Shown here: one piece after another, positions 8,722 to 18,195 of the stretch
Position numbering within the stretch: position 1 is the stretch's first letter
Layout: the number at the start of each line of letters is the position of its first letter
Assembly (NCBI RefSeq): GCF_038396765.1
Contig: NZ_CP150096.1
Location: forward strand, 4,013,001 to 4,077,000
From: Chitinophaga caseinilytica
Lineage (GTDB): Bacteria; Bacteroidota; Bacteroidia; Chitinophagales; Chitinophagaceae
DNA length: 64,000 nt
Direction: 5' to 3'
The notes under the pieces: generated by a model
The model's database searches: none
What the model was told of the DNA's origin: nothing
The model's input: only the letters and a program-made list of their open reading frames with translations
Made by a program: the position numbers and the translations under genes

Positions 8722-9214
8722 ATTGCAGTTTCACGAGCGATGCGCGCTGATCGCCCGTGATATCTTTCAGCTCGATCACTTCCAAAGCGATGCCGTCGCG
8801 GGTTTTGAGGGTACGGAGAATGTTTTTCGCCGGTTCGTTGATGGTCCACATGCCGCCGGTGAGCGGGTCAACGATGAGCAGGCCGATAGCGCCGCCCAGG
8901 AAGATGTTGCCGAAATACCAGCCGTTGATTTTGAACTGTACCGGGATGGTTTGCGATTCGAAGCCGGGCTTGGTGAAAGTGATTTCGTATTTCGCGGCCG
9001 AGAAATAGCCGGCGCCGGATTTGAGGCGTACCTGCGCAGGGGTTTGTCCACTGAACACGGCGTTGCCTTTTTTGTCGACCACGGTAACGGTGGCGTCTTC
9101 CGGTTTGGTGTTGAGCATAAAGGTTTGTTTGCTGCCGGAAATGATGGTGGCGCAGGATGACAGGGAAATTGCCGCGATCGCTGCTAAGGACCGGACTTTT
9201 GCGGTGGATTTCAT
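8720..9214 (-). CDS. Lipoprotein with a PEGA-like domain
   Basis: A 164-residue protein starting at ATG 9214 (a longer frame exists upstream but has no signal sequence at its head). Residues 1-21 form a lipoprotein signal ending LSSC. The body, TKPEDATVTVVDKKGNAVFSG and EITFTKPGFESQTIPVQF, has the look of a PEGA-type beta-sandwich. A glycine-rich hydrophobic hairpin, GNIFLGGAIGLLIVDPLTGGMW, follows. This is a common Bacteroidota lipoprotein layout of unknown role. It is monocistronic and convergent with GH9. Confidence 0.75.
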   Translation of the reverse strand: MKSTAKVRSLAAIAAISLSSCATIISGSKQTFMLNTKPEDATVTVVDKKGNAVFSGQTPAQVRLKSGAGYFSAAKYEITFTKPGFESQTIPVQFKINGWYFGNIFLGGAIGLLIVDPLTGGMWTINEPAKNILRTLKTRDGIALEVIELKDITGDQRASLVKLQ

Positions 9215-9305
9215 GGTAAGGGATTTGCACTGAATATACTCAATTTTGAAAAGGAAAGGAAGGATAACGGCAGCTTGAAAAGTAGATACGATAATCTTCC
9301 TTATT

Positions 9306-10412
9306 TTGCGGTCAGCGATCAAAATCCTCAGCCTCATGCCTTTAGCCAGTACTTGCCTGGGATGGATGGCCTCCTGGGCCAGTGTTTTCCTTTTTCCGGC
9401 CGACAGTCTTCCGCACCGGGATTCCCTGCCGGCGGGGCGACCGTACATCGAGAAGATCGGGGATTTTGCCACCGTGAAAGCGACATACAGCGAAGACCTC
9501 GAAGAACTGGCGCTTCTCGCGCCGGGCCGCGACCTGGAACTGGCGCCCAATGCCAGTGCGGCGGTGCATCTCGGTTTTTCGTATCGCTTTCTTTCGGTGG
9601 GCTTCAAGGTGGCGCCGCGGTTTTTGCGGGGGAACGGGGATGATGACCAGATGGGGAAGACGGCTGCCCGGGGATTGGTGCTGGGCTTTACTTTCCGGCA
9701 TTGGCAGCAAGAGCTCAGCTACAGCAGGACCAAAGGCTATTACCTCGAAAATACGGCGGATTACGTGCCTGGCTGGAAGGAGGGGATGCCGTACCTGCAG
9801 TTCCCCGACCTGGTGTTCAGGAGCTTCCAGGGTATTACGGCCTATAATTTCAATCCGCGGTTTTCGGTGAACGCGGTGCTGACGCAAACCGAGCGCCAGC
9901 GCAGGAGCAGCGGCAGTTTCATTCCGCTGCTGATGTACCGCTATTACATCATAGACGACCGTTCCGTGCCTGTTTCGCCGGGCGGGGCCACGCAGAAGAC
10001 GAACAATTTCGAAGTCTTGCTGGGCGCGGGTTACCAGCATACGTTCGTGTGGCGGTACTGGTATGCTTCGCTGGGGGTAACGCCCGGGGCGGGATATATT
10101 TTCACGAAACTGACGACGCGGTATCCCGGCGGGCCGGCCGTAGACCATCATCATACGCCGGCGTTCCGGGTAGACGGCCGCGCGGGGATCGGGTATAACG
10201 GTGAGCGGGTATACGGAGGAACGTACATGAACGTCATCTCCAACGCTTCCCGGCAGGAAAACAATGCCGTCATTAACAGCGACAGCCGGCTCATTTTCCG
10301 GGTGTTCGTGGGATACCGTTTCCGGGCGCCGAAGCTCCTTTCCCGGCCTATGGACCGGTTAACGGAGATGTATGGGCGAAAGCTGGAGCGCCTCCGGAGG
10401 AGGGGGCAATAA
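9306..10412 (+). CDS. DUF4421-like outer-membrane protein
   Basis: A 368-residue frame with an N-terminal hydrophobic export segment and then alternating amphipathic beta strands rich in aromatic residues (VHLGFSYRFLSVGFKVAP, YRYYIIDD, WRYWYASLGVTPGAGY, FRVFVGYRF), as in Bacteroidota DUF4421 barrel proteins. Function unknown. Start is uncertain: the frame opens with TTG at 9306, giving a basic head (MRSAIKILSL), but that TTG is part of a TTATTTTG promoter-like -7 sequence, so the ATG at 9336 may be the true start. The C-terminal tail is unusually basic (RKLERLRRRGQ). Confidence 0.7.
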   Translation: MRSAIKILSLMPLASTCLGWMASWASVFLFPADSLPHRDSLPAGRPYIEKIGDFATVKATYSEDLEELALLAPGRDLELAPNASAAVHLGFSYRFLSVGFKVAPRFLRGNGDDDQMGKTAARGLVLGFTFRHWQQELSYSRTKGYYLENTADYVPGWKEGMPYLQFPDLVFRSFQGITAYNFNPRFSVNAVLTQTERQRRSSGSFIPLLMYRYYIIDDRSVPVSPGGATQKTNNFEVLLGAGYQHTFVWRYWYASLGVTPGAGYIFTKLTTRYPGGPAVDHHHTPAFRVDGRAGIGYNGERVYGGTYMNVISNASRQENNAVINSDSRLIFRVFVGYRFRAPKLLSRPMDRLTEMYGRKLERLRRRGQ

Positions 10413-10544
10413 TTCCATTTTCATGCTATTTTTCGATTGACCGCGTCCGGTATCTGGATGCAGAACCCTTTTCCATGGCCCGTTGTGAAGGTGGTAACGT
10501 TTGCGTTCCCCGATTTCGCCATCTTTCCCTGCAGAAGAAAAAAG

Positions 10545-10574
10545 TTGCGCATTTGAAACCGTTCCCTATATTTG
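10545..10574 (+). promoter_or_regulatory. Promoter of the SusC/SusD PUL, with direct repeats
   Basis: TTG at 10545-10547, 19 bases, then TATATTTG at 10567-10574, a full consensus promoter. Immediately downstream lie two copies of ACTAGAAT, at about 10576 and 10586, placed at or just after the transcription start and therefore well positioned for a repressor. Confidence 0.75.
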
Positions 10575-10753
10575 TACTAGAATAGACTAGAATAATACAG
10601 TCTTTACGTATTTCCTGCGGCGCTATTCCCGCAAGGTCAACCAAAACTATTGCCATGAAACAGTTTCTTCCACGTAGTTGCGATAGCAGCTGAGGTTGTG
10701 TGCGTATTCCCAGGTATGAATAAATTCCACAGCTACAACCAAAAGTAAAATCT
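10575..10753 (+). other. Long 5' leader of the PUL
   Basis: About 170 nt separate the promoter from the SusC start. It holds a possible 12-residue leader peptide at 10655-10693 (MKQFLPRSCDSS). Its FLPRSC echoes the FSRSC near the start of the SusC itself. It also holds complementary segments (GTTGTG ... CAGCTACAAC) that could pair. No known riboswitch or RNA family is recognised. The opposite-strand frame at 10426-10656 overlaps the promoter and is not considered a gene. The rest of the 10413-10753 gap shows nothing else. Confidence 0.4.
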
Positions 10754-13700
10754 ATGCAAGCTTATTTTTCCAGGAGCTGCCATGCGCGGGCAGGCTCCCG
10801 AACTTCCACGTGCCTATGGAAAACGGCGTTCGTGCTGGCCATGATGCTCGCCGTCGTTTCCCCCATTTGGGCGCAGCAAAAAATCCAGGTGAGCGGTAAA
10901 GTGGCGAATGAAAAGGGAGAACCGGTGCCCGGGGCTTCCATCGCGGAAAAAGGTACGTCTAACGGGGCTGTCAGCCTCGAAGACGGCCGCTTTCAACTCA
11001 GCGTCGCCTCCGGCGCAGTGCTCGTCATTTCCTTCACAGGTTACGAAACACAGGAAATCCCCGCCGGCAACGGCGCCCCGCTCCGCATCACGCTCGTCCC
11101 GGCTTCCAAAGACATCGGCGAAGTAGTGGTAATCGGCTACGGTTCGCAGAAAAAACTTCTGTTGCAGGCGCCGTATCTTCCGTAAGAGGCGCCGAACTGA
11201 TACAAAGCGGCTCGTCTAACGTATCCAACGCCATCGCCGGCCGCGTGCCGGGCGTCATCGCCAACAACCGCTCCGGGCGCCCCGGAGAAGACGATGCTTC
11301 CCTCGTGATCCGCGGCTTCAACTCATTCGGCGGCGGCACCAGCCCGCTCATCATCGTAGACGGCATCCCCGACCGCAGTTTCAACCGCATCAACCCCAAC
11401 GACATTGAAAGCGTGACCGTCCTCAAAGACGCATCTGCAGCCATTTACGGCGTACGGGCGGCCAACGGCGTCATCCTCGTCACCACCAAAAGAGGCAAAT
11501 CCGGCAAGCCGACCATCCAGTACGACGGCAATTTCGGCTTCCAGCAACTCACCCGCCAGCCTGAAATCGTGAACGCCTGGCAGTACATGACTTACTTCAA
11601 CGAAGTAAACCCCAATACCTACGCCAAGGGAGAGATCGAGAAATACAAAGCGGGTAACGTTCCCGGATATACGTCTACCAACTGGCTGGACGAAGTCTTC
11701 CGCAAAAACGCGCCGCAAACTTCGCATTCCCTCAGCGTGAGCGGCGGCAACGAGCATGTGAAATATTATTTCTCAGGCCAGTATGTAGACCAGTCCAGCA
11801 ACTTCCGCAACAGCATCGAGCGGTACCGGCAGTTCAACATCCGTTCCAACATCGATGCGCGGATTTCCTCCAACCTGAAAGTGAACCTCGATATCGCCGC
11901 ACGCAACGAAGACCGGCGCTATCCGACCTACGGCGTGGGCAGCATCCTGCACGAAACGCGCTCGCTCTACCCGTTCATTCCCGCCCGTTGGGAAAACGGC
12001 CTGCCCAGCGCAGGCGTGGCGGCGGGCCGCAATCCCACCATCCTCGTAACGGACGCGCCGGGGTACGACCGCGTGAAGAATTACGTGGTGACGCCGCAAG
12101 CGGGTTTCGACCTGAAAATGCCGTTCGTCACGGAAGGATTGTCGCTGAGCGGATACGTGTCTTACGACGTGAACCTCCGTCACCAGAAAGTTTTCAACCG
12201 GCCATGGGATGCATATGCGTTCGACCGGTCTACCAACACCTACACCAACCAGCGCTCCAGCACGGTGTCTTCCGCCAGCGTTGCGCAGAACGAAGACATG
12301 CTTTCCGGCAGCACGCAGTTCATCAAACTGGCGTATGACCGCACCTTCGGCCGCCACAAGATCGGTGCGTTCGCGGGGTATGAATCTACGACTTCATCTT
12401 CCTGGGGCACTTACGCCTATCGCCGCAACCTGCTGAGCGATCAGATCGACCAGATCTTTACCGGTACGGCCGACGGACAGAATGCCACGGGCTCTTCGGC
12501 ACAAGACGGCCGCGCGAGTTACCTGGGCAGGGTAGAGTATGGGTACGATAATAAATACCTGCTGGAAGTGACGATGCGGTACAACGGTTCCTTCAACTTC
12601 CCGACGCAGAACCGCTGGGGCCTTTTCCCGGCCGTGATCGCGGGATGGAGGATTTCCGAAGAGCGGTTTTTCAAGGAGAACGTGCCCTTTGTCAATGAGC
12701 TGAAGCTGCGCGCCTCGTGGGGCCTGCTCGGCAGCGATGCCGTAGCGCAATATCTCTTCCTGACCCGTTATCAGCTGGTGACGAACAAAAACTATTATAC
12801 TTATTTCGGCGACGATTATGCATTGAACAATGCCATTTCGCTCACGAGCACGCCCAATCCCAACATCACCTGGGAAAAGCAGGATACGAAAAACTTCGGG
12901 GTGGACGCGACGTTGCTGGATAACCGCCTGACGTTTACCGCCAATTATTTCCGTTATGTGCGGAAAGATATCCTCGCCAAGCGCAACGCATCGATCCCCT
13001 TGTTTACCGGTATGGCGCTGCCTTCCGAGAATATCGGGAAATCGCTGAACCGGGGCGTCGACTTCGCCCTGACCTACACCGGCGATGCGGGCGAACTGCG
13101 GTATTCGGCCGGCGTGAACGGGACTTTCGCGAAAAGTAAAGTGCTGTTCCGCGACGAAGCGGCTTCCGTTCCCCAATGGCAGAAATCCGAAGGATATCCC
13201 ATCGATTCCTGGCTGCTGTATGCGTCTGACGGCATTTACCGTTCGCAGGACGAGATCGACCGTTCCGTTCACCTGCCCGGCGCCCGCCCCGGTGATATCC
13301 GCATCAAGGATACCGACGGCAACGGCGTCATCACGGCCAACGACCAGGTCCGCATTTATGAAACCGCCACCCCGAAAGTGGTGTACGGTGTAAACCTCGG
13401 CCTCAACTACAAAGGCATCGGCCTGAACATGCTCCTTTCCGGCCAAACGAAAGCGAAGCAACTGATCAACTCCCAGGTACAGGGCTCCCTCATCGCGCCG
13501 CCGCAATGGCTGTACGACGGCCGATGGACGCCGGAAAACACCGGAAGCGAATATCCGCGCGCGCATACGAGCAACAGCGTCAACGCTTCCTATTACAACT
13601 ATTCCGACTTCTGGCTGCGCGATGCTTCTTTCCTGCGGCTGAAGAGCCTCGAGCTGTCGTGGTCCGTTCCTGCAAGGTTCTTCTCGGGCAGCGGCCTCAA

Positions 13701-13848
13701 CGCCCTGCGCTTGTATGCCAGCGGGTACAACCTGCTGTCGTTCGACAAGATGAAGAAATTCGGCATCGACCCGGAAACGAACAACACCACCGGCATCAAC
13801 TATCCGCAAACGAGGATTTTCCGCTTCGGGCTCAATGTCGGGCTTTAA
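10754..13848 (+). pseudogene. SusC-family TonB-dependent receptor, interrupted by a -1 frameshift
   Basis: Outer-membrane transporter for an oligosaccharide, working with the SusD that follows. Part 1 (10754-11185) encodes a signal peptide ending SPIWAQ, a CarboxypepD_reg-like domain (VSGKVANEKGEPVPGASI) and the start of the plug (EVVVIGYGSQKK), then stops. Part 2, in the -1 frame, continues directly with TSVAGAVSS, the rest of the plug (VIRGFNSFGG, LIIVDGIPDR, VLKDASAAIYGVRAANGVILV) and the full barrel, ending FRFGLNVGL. The break is at the A6 run 11150-11155. One more A restores a 1031-residue protein. No STN domain is present. It could be mutation, a base-calling error, or ribosomal or polymerase slippage on AAAAAAC. 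Confidence 0.85.
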
Positions 13849-13875
13849 GGATTTCACCATTCAAACTTTCCTATC

Positions 13876-15531
13876 ATGAAACTGAGAATATTGCTACTGG
13901 CGGGTTTATGTGCGGGCAACTTCCTGCTGCCGTCGTGCTCCAAAGTGCTGGATAAAGCACCGCTGGATTCGTATACCGACGAATCCGTCTGGAAAGACAT
14001 CAAGCTGGCGGAAGCCTTCGCCAACAACATTTACAACATCCTGCCCACCTGTACTTACGACTGGGGCAGCTCCATCAACCGCAGCTTTTTGCTGTCGCCC
14101 GCGTCCGACGAAGGTTTCAATAAATTCGACTACGCCGGTGTCCGCAACGTGATCAACAAAGGGCTGCTTTCACCCGACAATGCGGGCGGTTTCGATATCT
14201 GGGCGAAGAATTACTCGCATATCCAGAACGCCAACATCCTGCTGTCGCGCATCGACCAGGTGCCGGGCGACGATGCCACACGGAAGCGGATCAAAGGGGA
14301 GGTAACGTTCCTCCGCGCTTACGCTTATTTCCAGCTGATCTGCGACTATGGCGGCGTTCCGCTGGTGAAAACGCCTTTCAACCTGTCGTCTGATTTTAAA
14401 GTCCCCCGCAGTACGTTCGACGAATGCGCCAAATTCGTGAGCGATGAGCTGGAAGCGGCGGCTACCATGCTGACGGGCATCAATCAACCCAAAGGCCGCG
14501 CGAACGCCGCGCTGGCATTGGCGGTGAAATCGAGGCTGCTGCTGTATATGGCAAGCCCGCTCTGGAACCCTTCCAACGACGCGGCGAAATGGGCAGCGGC
14601 CTCGGCTGCGGCCAAAAGGGTGATGGATTTGCCCGGATTTACCCTCTATACCGGCAATTACGCAGACCTGTTCACGGTTTACAACAGCGAGATCATCGGT
14701 GCTCGGCTGTCTAATAAGGAATATCAGTGGGATGCGTTCACCGGCATCGAAATGATGTGCTTCCCCAACGGATATCACGGCTGGGCGGCATTTGCGCCTA
14801 CGCAGGATTTGGTGGATGCGTTCGGCATGGCCAACGGGAAGAACATTTCCGACGCGCAATCCGGCTACGATCCGCAGAACCCTTACGCAGGGCGCGATCC
14901 GCGGTTCTATGCAGATATCGTGCACGACGGGCGGCCTACCGGGAACGCGGCCTACTTCAGCGACCGTACCACCAACGAAGCACAGTTCTACGAAGGCGGC
15001 TACGATTCCGACCAGGGTTACGACGCCTGGAACAACAGCCTGACGCGCTACTCCTTCCGCAAATACATGGACACGACGTTCAATTTCAATACCGACCTGC
15101 AGGCCAACCGTTTCTGGATTTTGTCGCGCCTCGGGGAGATTTACCTTAACTACGCCGAAGCGGAATTCCAGCTGGGGCACGAAGCTGTGGCCCGGGAATA
15201 CCTGAACAAAATCCGGTTGCGCGCCGGTATTACGGCGCCTTTGACGGAAAGCGGCCCGGCGCTGCTGGCGCGGATCCGCAACGAACGGCAGGTGGAGCTT
15301 TGTTTCGAAGGGCACCGTTATTACGACGTCCGCCGCTGGAAGATCGCGGAAACGACGGATAACAAGCCCTGCCGCCAGGTGATCATCACCCGCAACGCAA
15401 CTACCGGCGTCAGGACGTACGTGTACCAAACGCTGGAGCAACGCGCCTTCAAGCCGGAACATTACCTGCTGCCGATTCCGCGGACGGAGATCAACCGCAC
15501 CGGGATGCCGCAAAATCCTTTATACAAGTGA
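13876..15531 (+). CDS. SusD/RagB-family glycan-binding lipoprotein
   Basis: A 551-residue surface lipoprotein. The signal peptide ends LLPSC, with Cys21 as the lipidation site. TPR-like helices then form the SusD fold (GEVTFLRAYAYFQLICDYGGVPLV is the hallmark at about residues 135-158). The C-terminal block is RNERQVELCFEGHRYYDVRRWKIAE, ending with YLLPIPRTEINR...NPLY. It caps the SusC barrel and captures the ligand. It follows SusC by 27 bases in the same operon and is intact, unlike its SusC partner. Confidence 0.95.
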   Translation: MKLRILLLAGLCAGNFLLPSCSKVLDKAPLDSYTDESVWKDIKLAEAFANNIYNILPTCTYDWGSSINRSFLLSPASDEGFNKFDYAGVRNVINKGLLSPDNAGGFDIWAKNYSHIQNANILLSRIDQVPGDDATRKRIKGEVTFLRAYAYFQLICDYGGVPLVKTPFNLSSDFKVPRSTFDECAKFVSDELEAAATMLTGINQPKGRANAALALAVKSRLLLYMASPLWNPSNDAAKWAAASAAAKRVMDLPGFTLYTGNYADLFTVYNSEIIGARLSNKEYQWDAFTGIEMMCFPNGYHGWAAFAPTQDLVDAFGMANGKNISDAQSGYDPQNPYAGRDPRFYADIVHDGRPTGNAAYFSDRTTNEAQFYEGGYDSDQGYDAWNNSLTRYSFRKYMDTTFNFNTDLQANRFWILSRLGEIYLNYAEAEFQLGHEAVAREYLNKIRLRAGITAPLTESGPALLARIRNERQVELCFEGHRYYDVRRWKIAETTDNKPCRQVIITRNATTGVRTYVYQTLEQRAFKPEHYLLPIPRTEINRTGMPQNPLYK

Positions 15532-15569
15532 TGTATGCTGACTGGTTATACATACAGTTTTTTAATCGC

Positions 15570-15600
15570 ACCCTGCCGTTTCTACGGTCAGGGTTGCTTT
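15570..15600 (+). terminator. Possible intrinsic terminator or attenuator after SusD
   Basis: ACCCTG-CCGT and ACGG-CAGGGT pair around TTCT with one bulged base, followed by the T-rich TTGCTTTCTTT. It would end or lower transcription after susC/susD; the next gene starts about 110 bases later. Confidence 0.5.
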
Positions 15601-15705
15601 CTTTAATTGCGCACACGACCGGATTCGATTTTTAACTATATTTCATATCAACGTTCCACGTTATGAAACTGCAATATTCAATTGAAAAGGCTTATGATGT
15701 TTGAA

Positions 15706-17153
15706 ATGGCACGCCGCAGGCGGACGAAATGGGTGCATATTCTGGCTGCGGCCTTTGTGGCGCTGCCTTCCGGCGTTTTTGGGCAAGCGGTGTTCACTTC
15801 GTCGGATACGGCGCTGGAACAGGCGTTCGTAAGGGCGAGGGATATGGCTTTGTCTTATCGTGGCCCGGCAACCGACCCGGTGGGCCCCTGGTACGAGGCG
15901 GCATTGCCGGCGCGTGCAGCGTTTTGCGTGCGGGATGTGTCGCACCAGCTCATTGGCGCGGAGGTATTGGGCATGCAGGCGGAGAACCGGAATATGCTGA
16001 ACCGTTTCCTGGAAGGGATTTCGGAAAGCAAAGACTGGTGCACGTTCTGGGAGATCCATAAATCGGGAAGGCCGGCCGTGGAGGATTACCGGAATGATAA
16101 AGAATTCTGGTACAACCTGAACGCCAATTTCGAGCTGATCTACGCCGGCTGGCGGATGTATATGTGGACGGGAGACACGGCGTTCATCAACAGCGCTGCG
16201 TTCCGGGATTTTTCCGCGATCACGGTGGGGCCGTTTGTGGACAGGTGGCACCTCCGGCCGGAGGCGTTGCTGAACCGGCCGGCGTATCCCAACGCGCCGG
16301 TGCCTTTCAACGAAAAAGATTACTTCCACCGCTGCAGGGGATTGCCTTCCTATTATGAAGCCATCGCCGATATGGGGATGGGGGCGGATCTCGTTGCCGC
16401 CATGTACCGAGGGTTTTCGGCGTATGCGGATATAGCCGGCTGGCGGGGAGACCGCCGGGCGGAAAAGCAATTCCGGGCGAAAGCGGAAGCATACCGGCAA
16501 CAGCTGGAATCGAAATGGTGGGACGGGCAGGCCGGTTTATACAACACCTACTTTACCCATGGCCGTAAATTCGGAAGGGGGAAGGGGAAACGTTCCTGCT
16601 TTGGTACGATGCGCTGAAAAACGGCGACCGCATCCGCAAGACCATCGCCAACATGGGCAGCAAGCAATGGAACGTGGAAAATCTTTCGTATTTATCGTAC
16701 CAGTTCAGCCGCTTCGGTTATTTCGACGAATCGTACCGTTTTATCCTGTACCTGACCGATCCGGCTACGCCACGGCGCGAATATCCCGAAGTTTCTTTCG
16801 GGGTGATGGAAGGGATCGTGCAGGGCTTGATGGGCGTATCGCCTGACGGGCGGAACGGCCGGTTGACCACCGTTTACAACAGCCACTCGCCGCATTTTTG
16901 CGAAATTGCAGGGCTGAAGGTGTTATCTTCGGACATCCGTTTGCGGCACGAGCCGGGGCGGAGCGTGCTGAAGAACGAAGGAAGCCGCCCTTTCACCTGG
17001 CGCGCCGCTTTCAACGGCCGGGCAACCGGTATCCGGATAAACGGCAAGAAAATGAAAACCCGCGTGGAAACGGATGTTATGGGCAACAGCAAAACCTGGG
17101 CGGAAGTGGAACTGCTCCCCGGCATGGAAGCCATCGCTGAAAAAGAGGACTAA
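15706..17153 (+). pseudogene. Six-hairpin glycosidase-like enzyme, frameshifted
   Basis: Signal peptide (after basic MARRRRTK, cleavage near VFGQA), then helical repeats rich in conserved Trp/Tyr/Asp of an (alpha/alpha)6 barrel (PWYEAALPARAAFCVRDVSHQ; FWYNLNANFELIYAGW; WWDGQAGLYNTYF; YPEVSFGVMEGIVQGLMG). No specific glycoside hydrolase family is recognised. The frame is lost at the G5 run 16577-16581: the first part ends in a nonsense tail at 16617 and the second part (ETFLLWYDALKNGDR onward) is in the -1 frame. One extra G restores 482 residues. The start is taken at ATG 15706; the open frame begins with TTG at 15682. It lies between SusD and the GntR gene, so it is part of the PUL. Confidence 0.75.
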
Positions 17154-17155
17154 TT

Positions 17156-18163
17156 ATGAACGTTTTTGACAAAATTACCGATCTGGAAACTGTGGTGTCT
17201 TACTCCAAGCACGACCGCCTGGTACAGGGCATCATCAATTCCATCAACGATAAGGTGCTGTCTCCCGGAGACACGCTCCCCTCCGTGAACGCCATGATCC
17301 GGGAGCTGGGCTTCTCGCGGGAAACCATCATGAAAGGCTACCGGGAGCTCACCGGCCGGGGGATCATCGAAGCCCGCAACAGGCTGGGTTATTTCGTGTC
17401 GGGCCAAAGCACCGAACAACTCCTCAAAGTGGCGCTGGTCATGTATAACCTCGATACTTTCGAAGAGCAGTTTTACAGGAATTTCCGGCAAACGCTGGGG
17501 CCTTCCATCAGCCTGCAGATTTACTTCCACCACGGCAATATCGATGTTTTCGAAACCGTGCTGCAAAGCATCCGCGGGCAATTCGGCATGTACGTCATCG
17601 CCCCGATACCGCACCCGAAATCGAAGGAGCTGCTCGATACCATCCCCCGAAACAAATTCCTCATGTTCGACCGGTTTGAGCCGCTGGACGGGGATTTCAA
17701 CCACATCACCCAGGAATTCGAAAAATCTTCCTACCGCGCCTTTACCGAATTGGCAGACGAAATCCGGAAGTTCGACGAGTTCGTCTTTTTCCATTCCCCC
17801 GATTCGCTGGACCCGAAGGAGATCGCCGTGTCTTTCAGGAAATTCCTGAAAACCCATCACATCAAAGGCCGCATCGAAAAAGAATTTACGGCCGGAACGG
17901 TGGAAAGGAATAAAGTCTATTTCACGCTCGACAACTTTGCCATGTGGGAAATCCTCAAGGAATGCAAGGCGAAGCGATTGCAGCCGGGGAAAGACGTGGG
18001 CATCCTGTCGCACAACGACGAGCCGGCGAAGGAATTCGTGGGCATCACCACCTATTCGGCCGACTTTGCCGCGATGGGCAAAATGGCTGCGGAAGCCGTT
18101 CTCAGCCGCGAAAAGGTGCAAACCACGATCCCGACCACACTGGCGCGGCGGGCAACGCTCTGA
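17156..18163 (+). CDS. GntR-type regulator with a LacI-like sugar-sensing domain
   Basis: A 335-residue transcription factor. Residues ~18-75 are a GntR winged helix (KVLSPGDTLPSVNAMIRELGFSRETIMKGYRELTGRGIIEARNRLGYFV is the standard pattern). Residues ~85-325 form a periplasmic-binding-protein-like domain of the LacI type (HHGNIDVFETVL, YVIAPIPHP, GKDVGILSHNDEP, GITTYSADFAAMG). This layout is known from Bacteroidota AraR-like regulators that sense a sugar product and control the neighbouring PUL. It starts 2 bases after the broken glycosidase and is followed 32 bases later by another, so it is inside the operon it probably regulates. No operator was identified with confidence. Confidence 0.85.
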   Translation: MNVFDKITDLETVVSYSKHDRLVQGIINSINDKVLSPGDTLPSVNAMIRELGFSRETIMKGYRELTGRGIIEARNRLGYFVSGQSTEQLLKVALVMYNLDTFEEQFYRNFRQTLGPSISLQIYFHHGNIDVFETVLQSIRGQFGMYVIAPIPHPKSKELLDTIPRNKFLMFDRFEPLDGDFNHITQEFEKSSYRAFTELADEIRKFDEFVFFHSPDSLDPKEIAVSFRKFLKTHHIKGRIEKEFTAGTVERNKVYFTLDNFAMWEILKECKAKRLQPGKDVGILSHNDEPAKEFVGITTYSADFAAMGKMAAEAVLSREKVQTTIPTTLARRATL

Positions 18164-18195
18164 TCCTGAACATTATCCAATTTAACGACATCAAC

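Noticed and set aside
10426..10656. 76-residue minus-strand frame before SusC
   Set aside because: It covers the consensus promoter and leader of the PUL and has no protein-like features.
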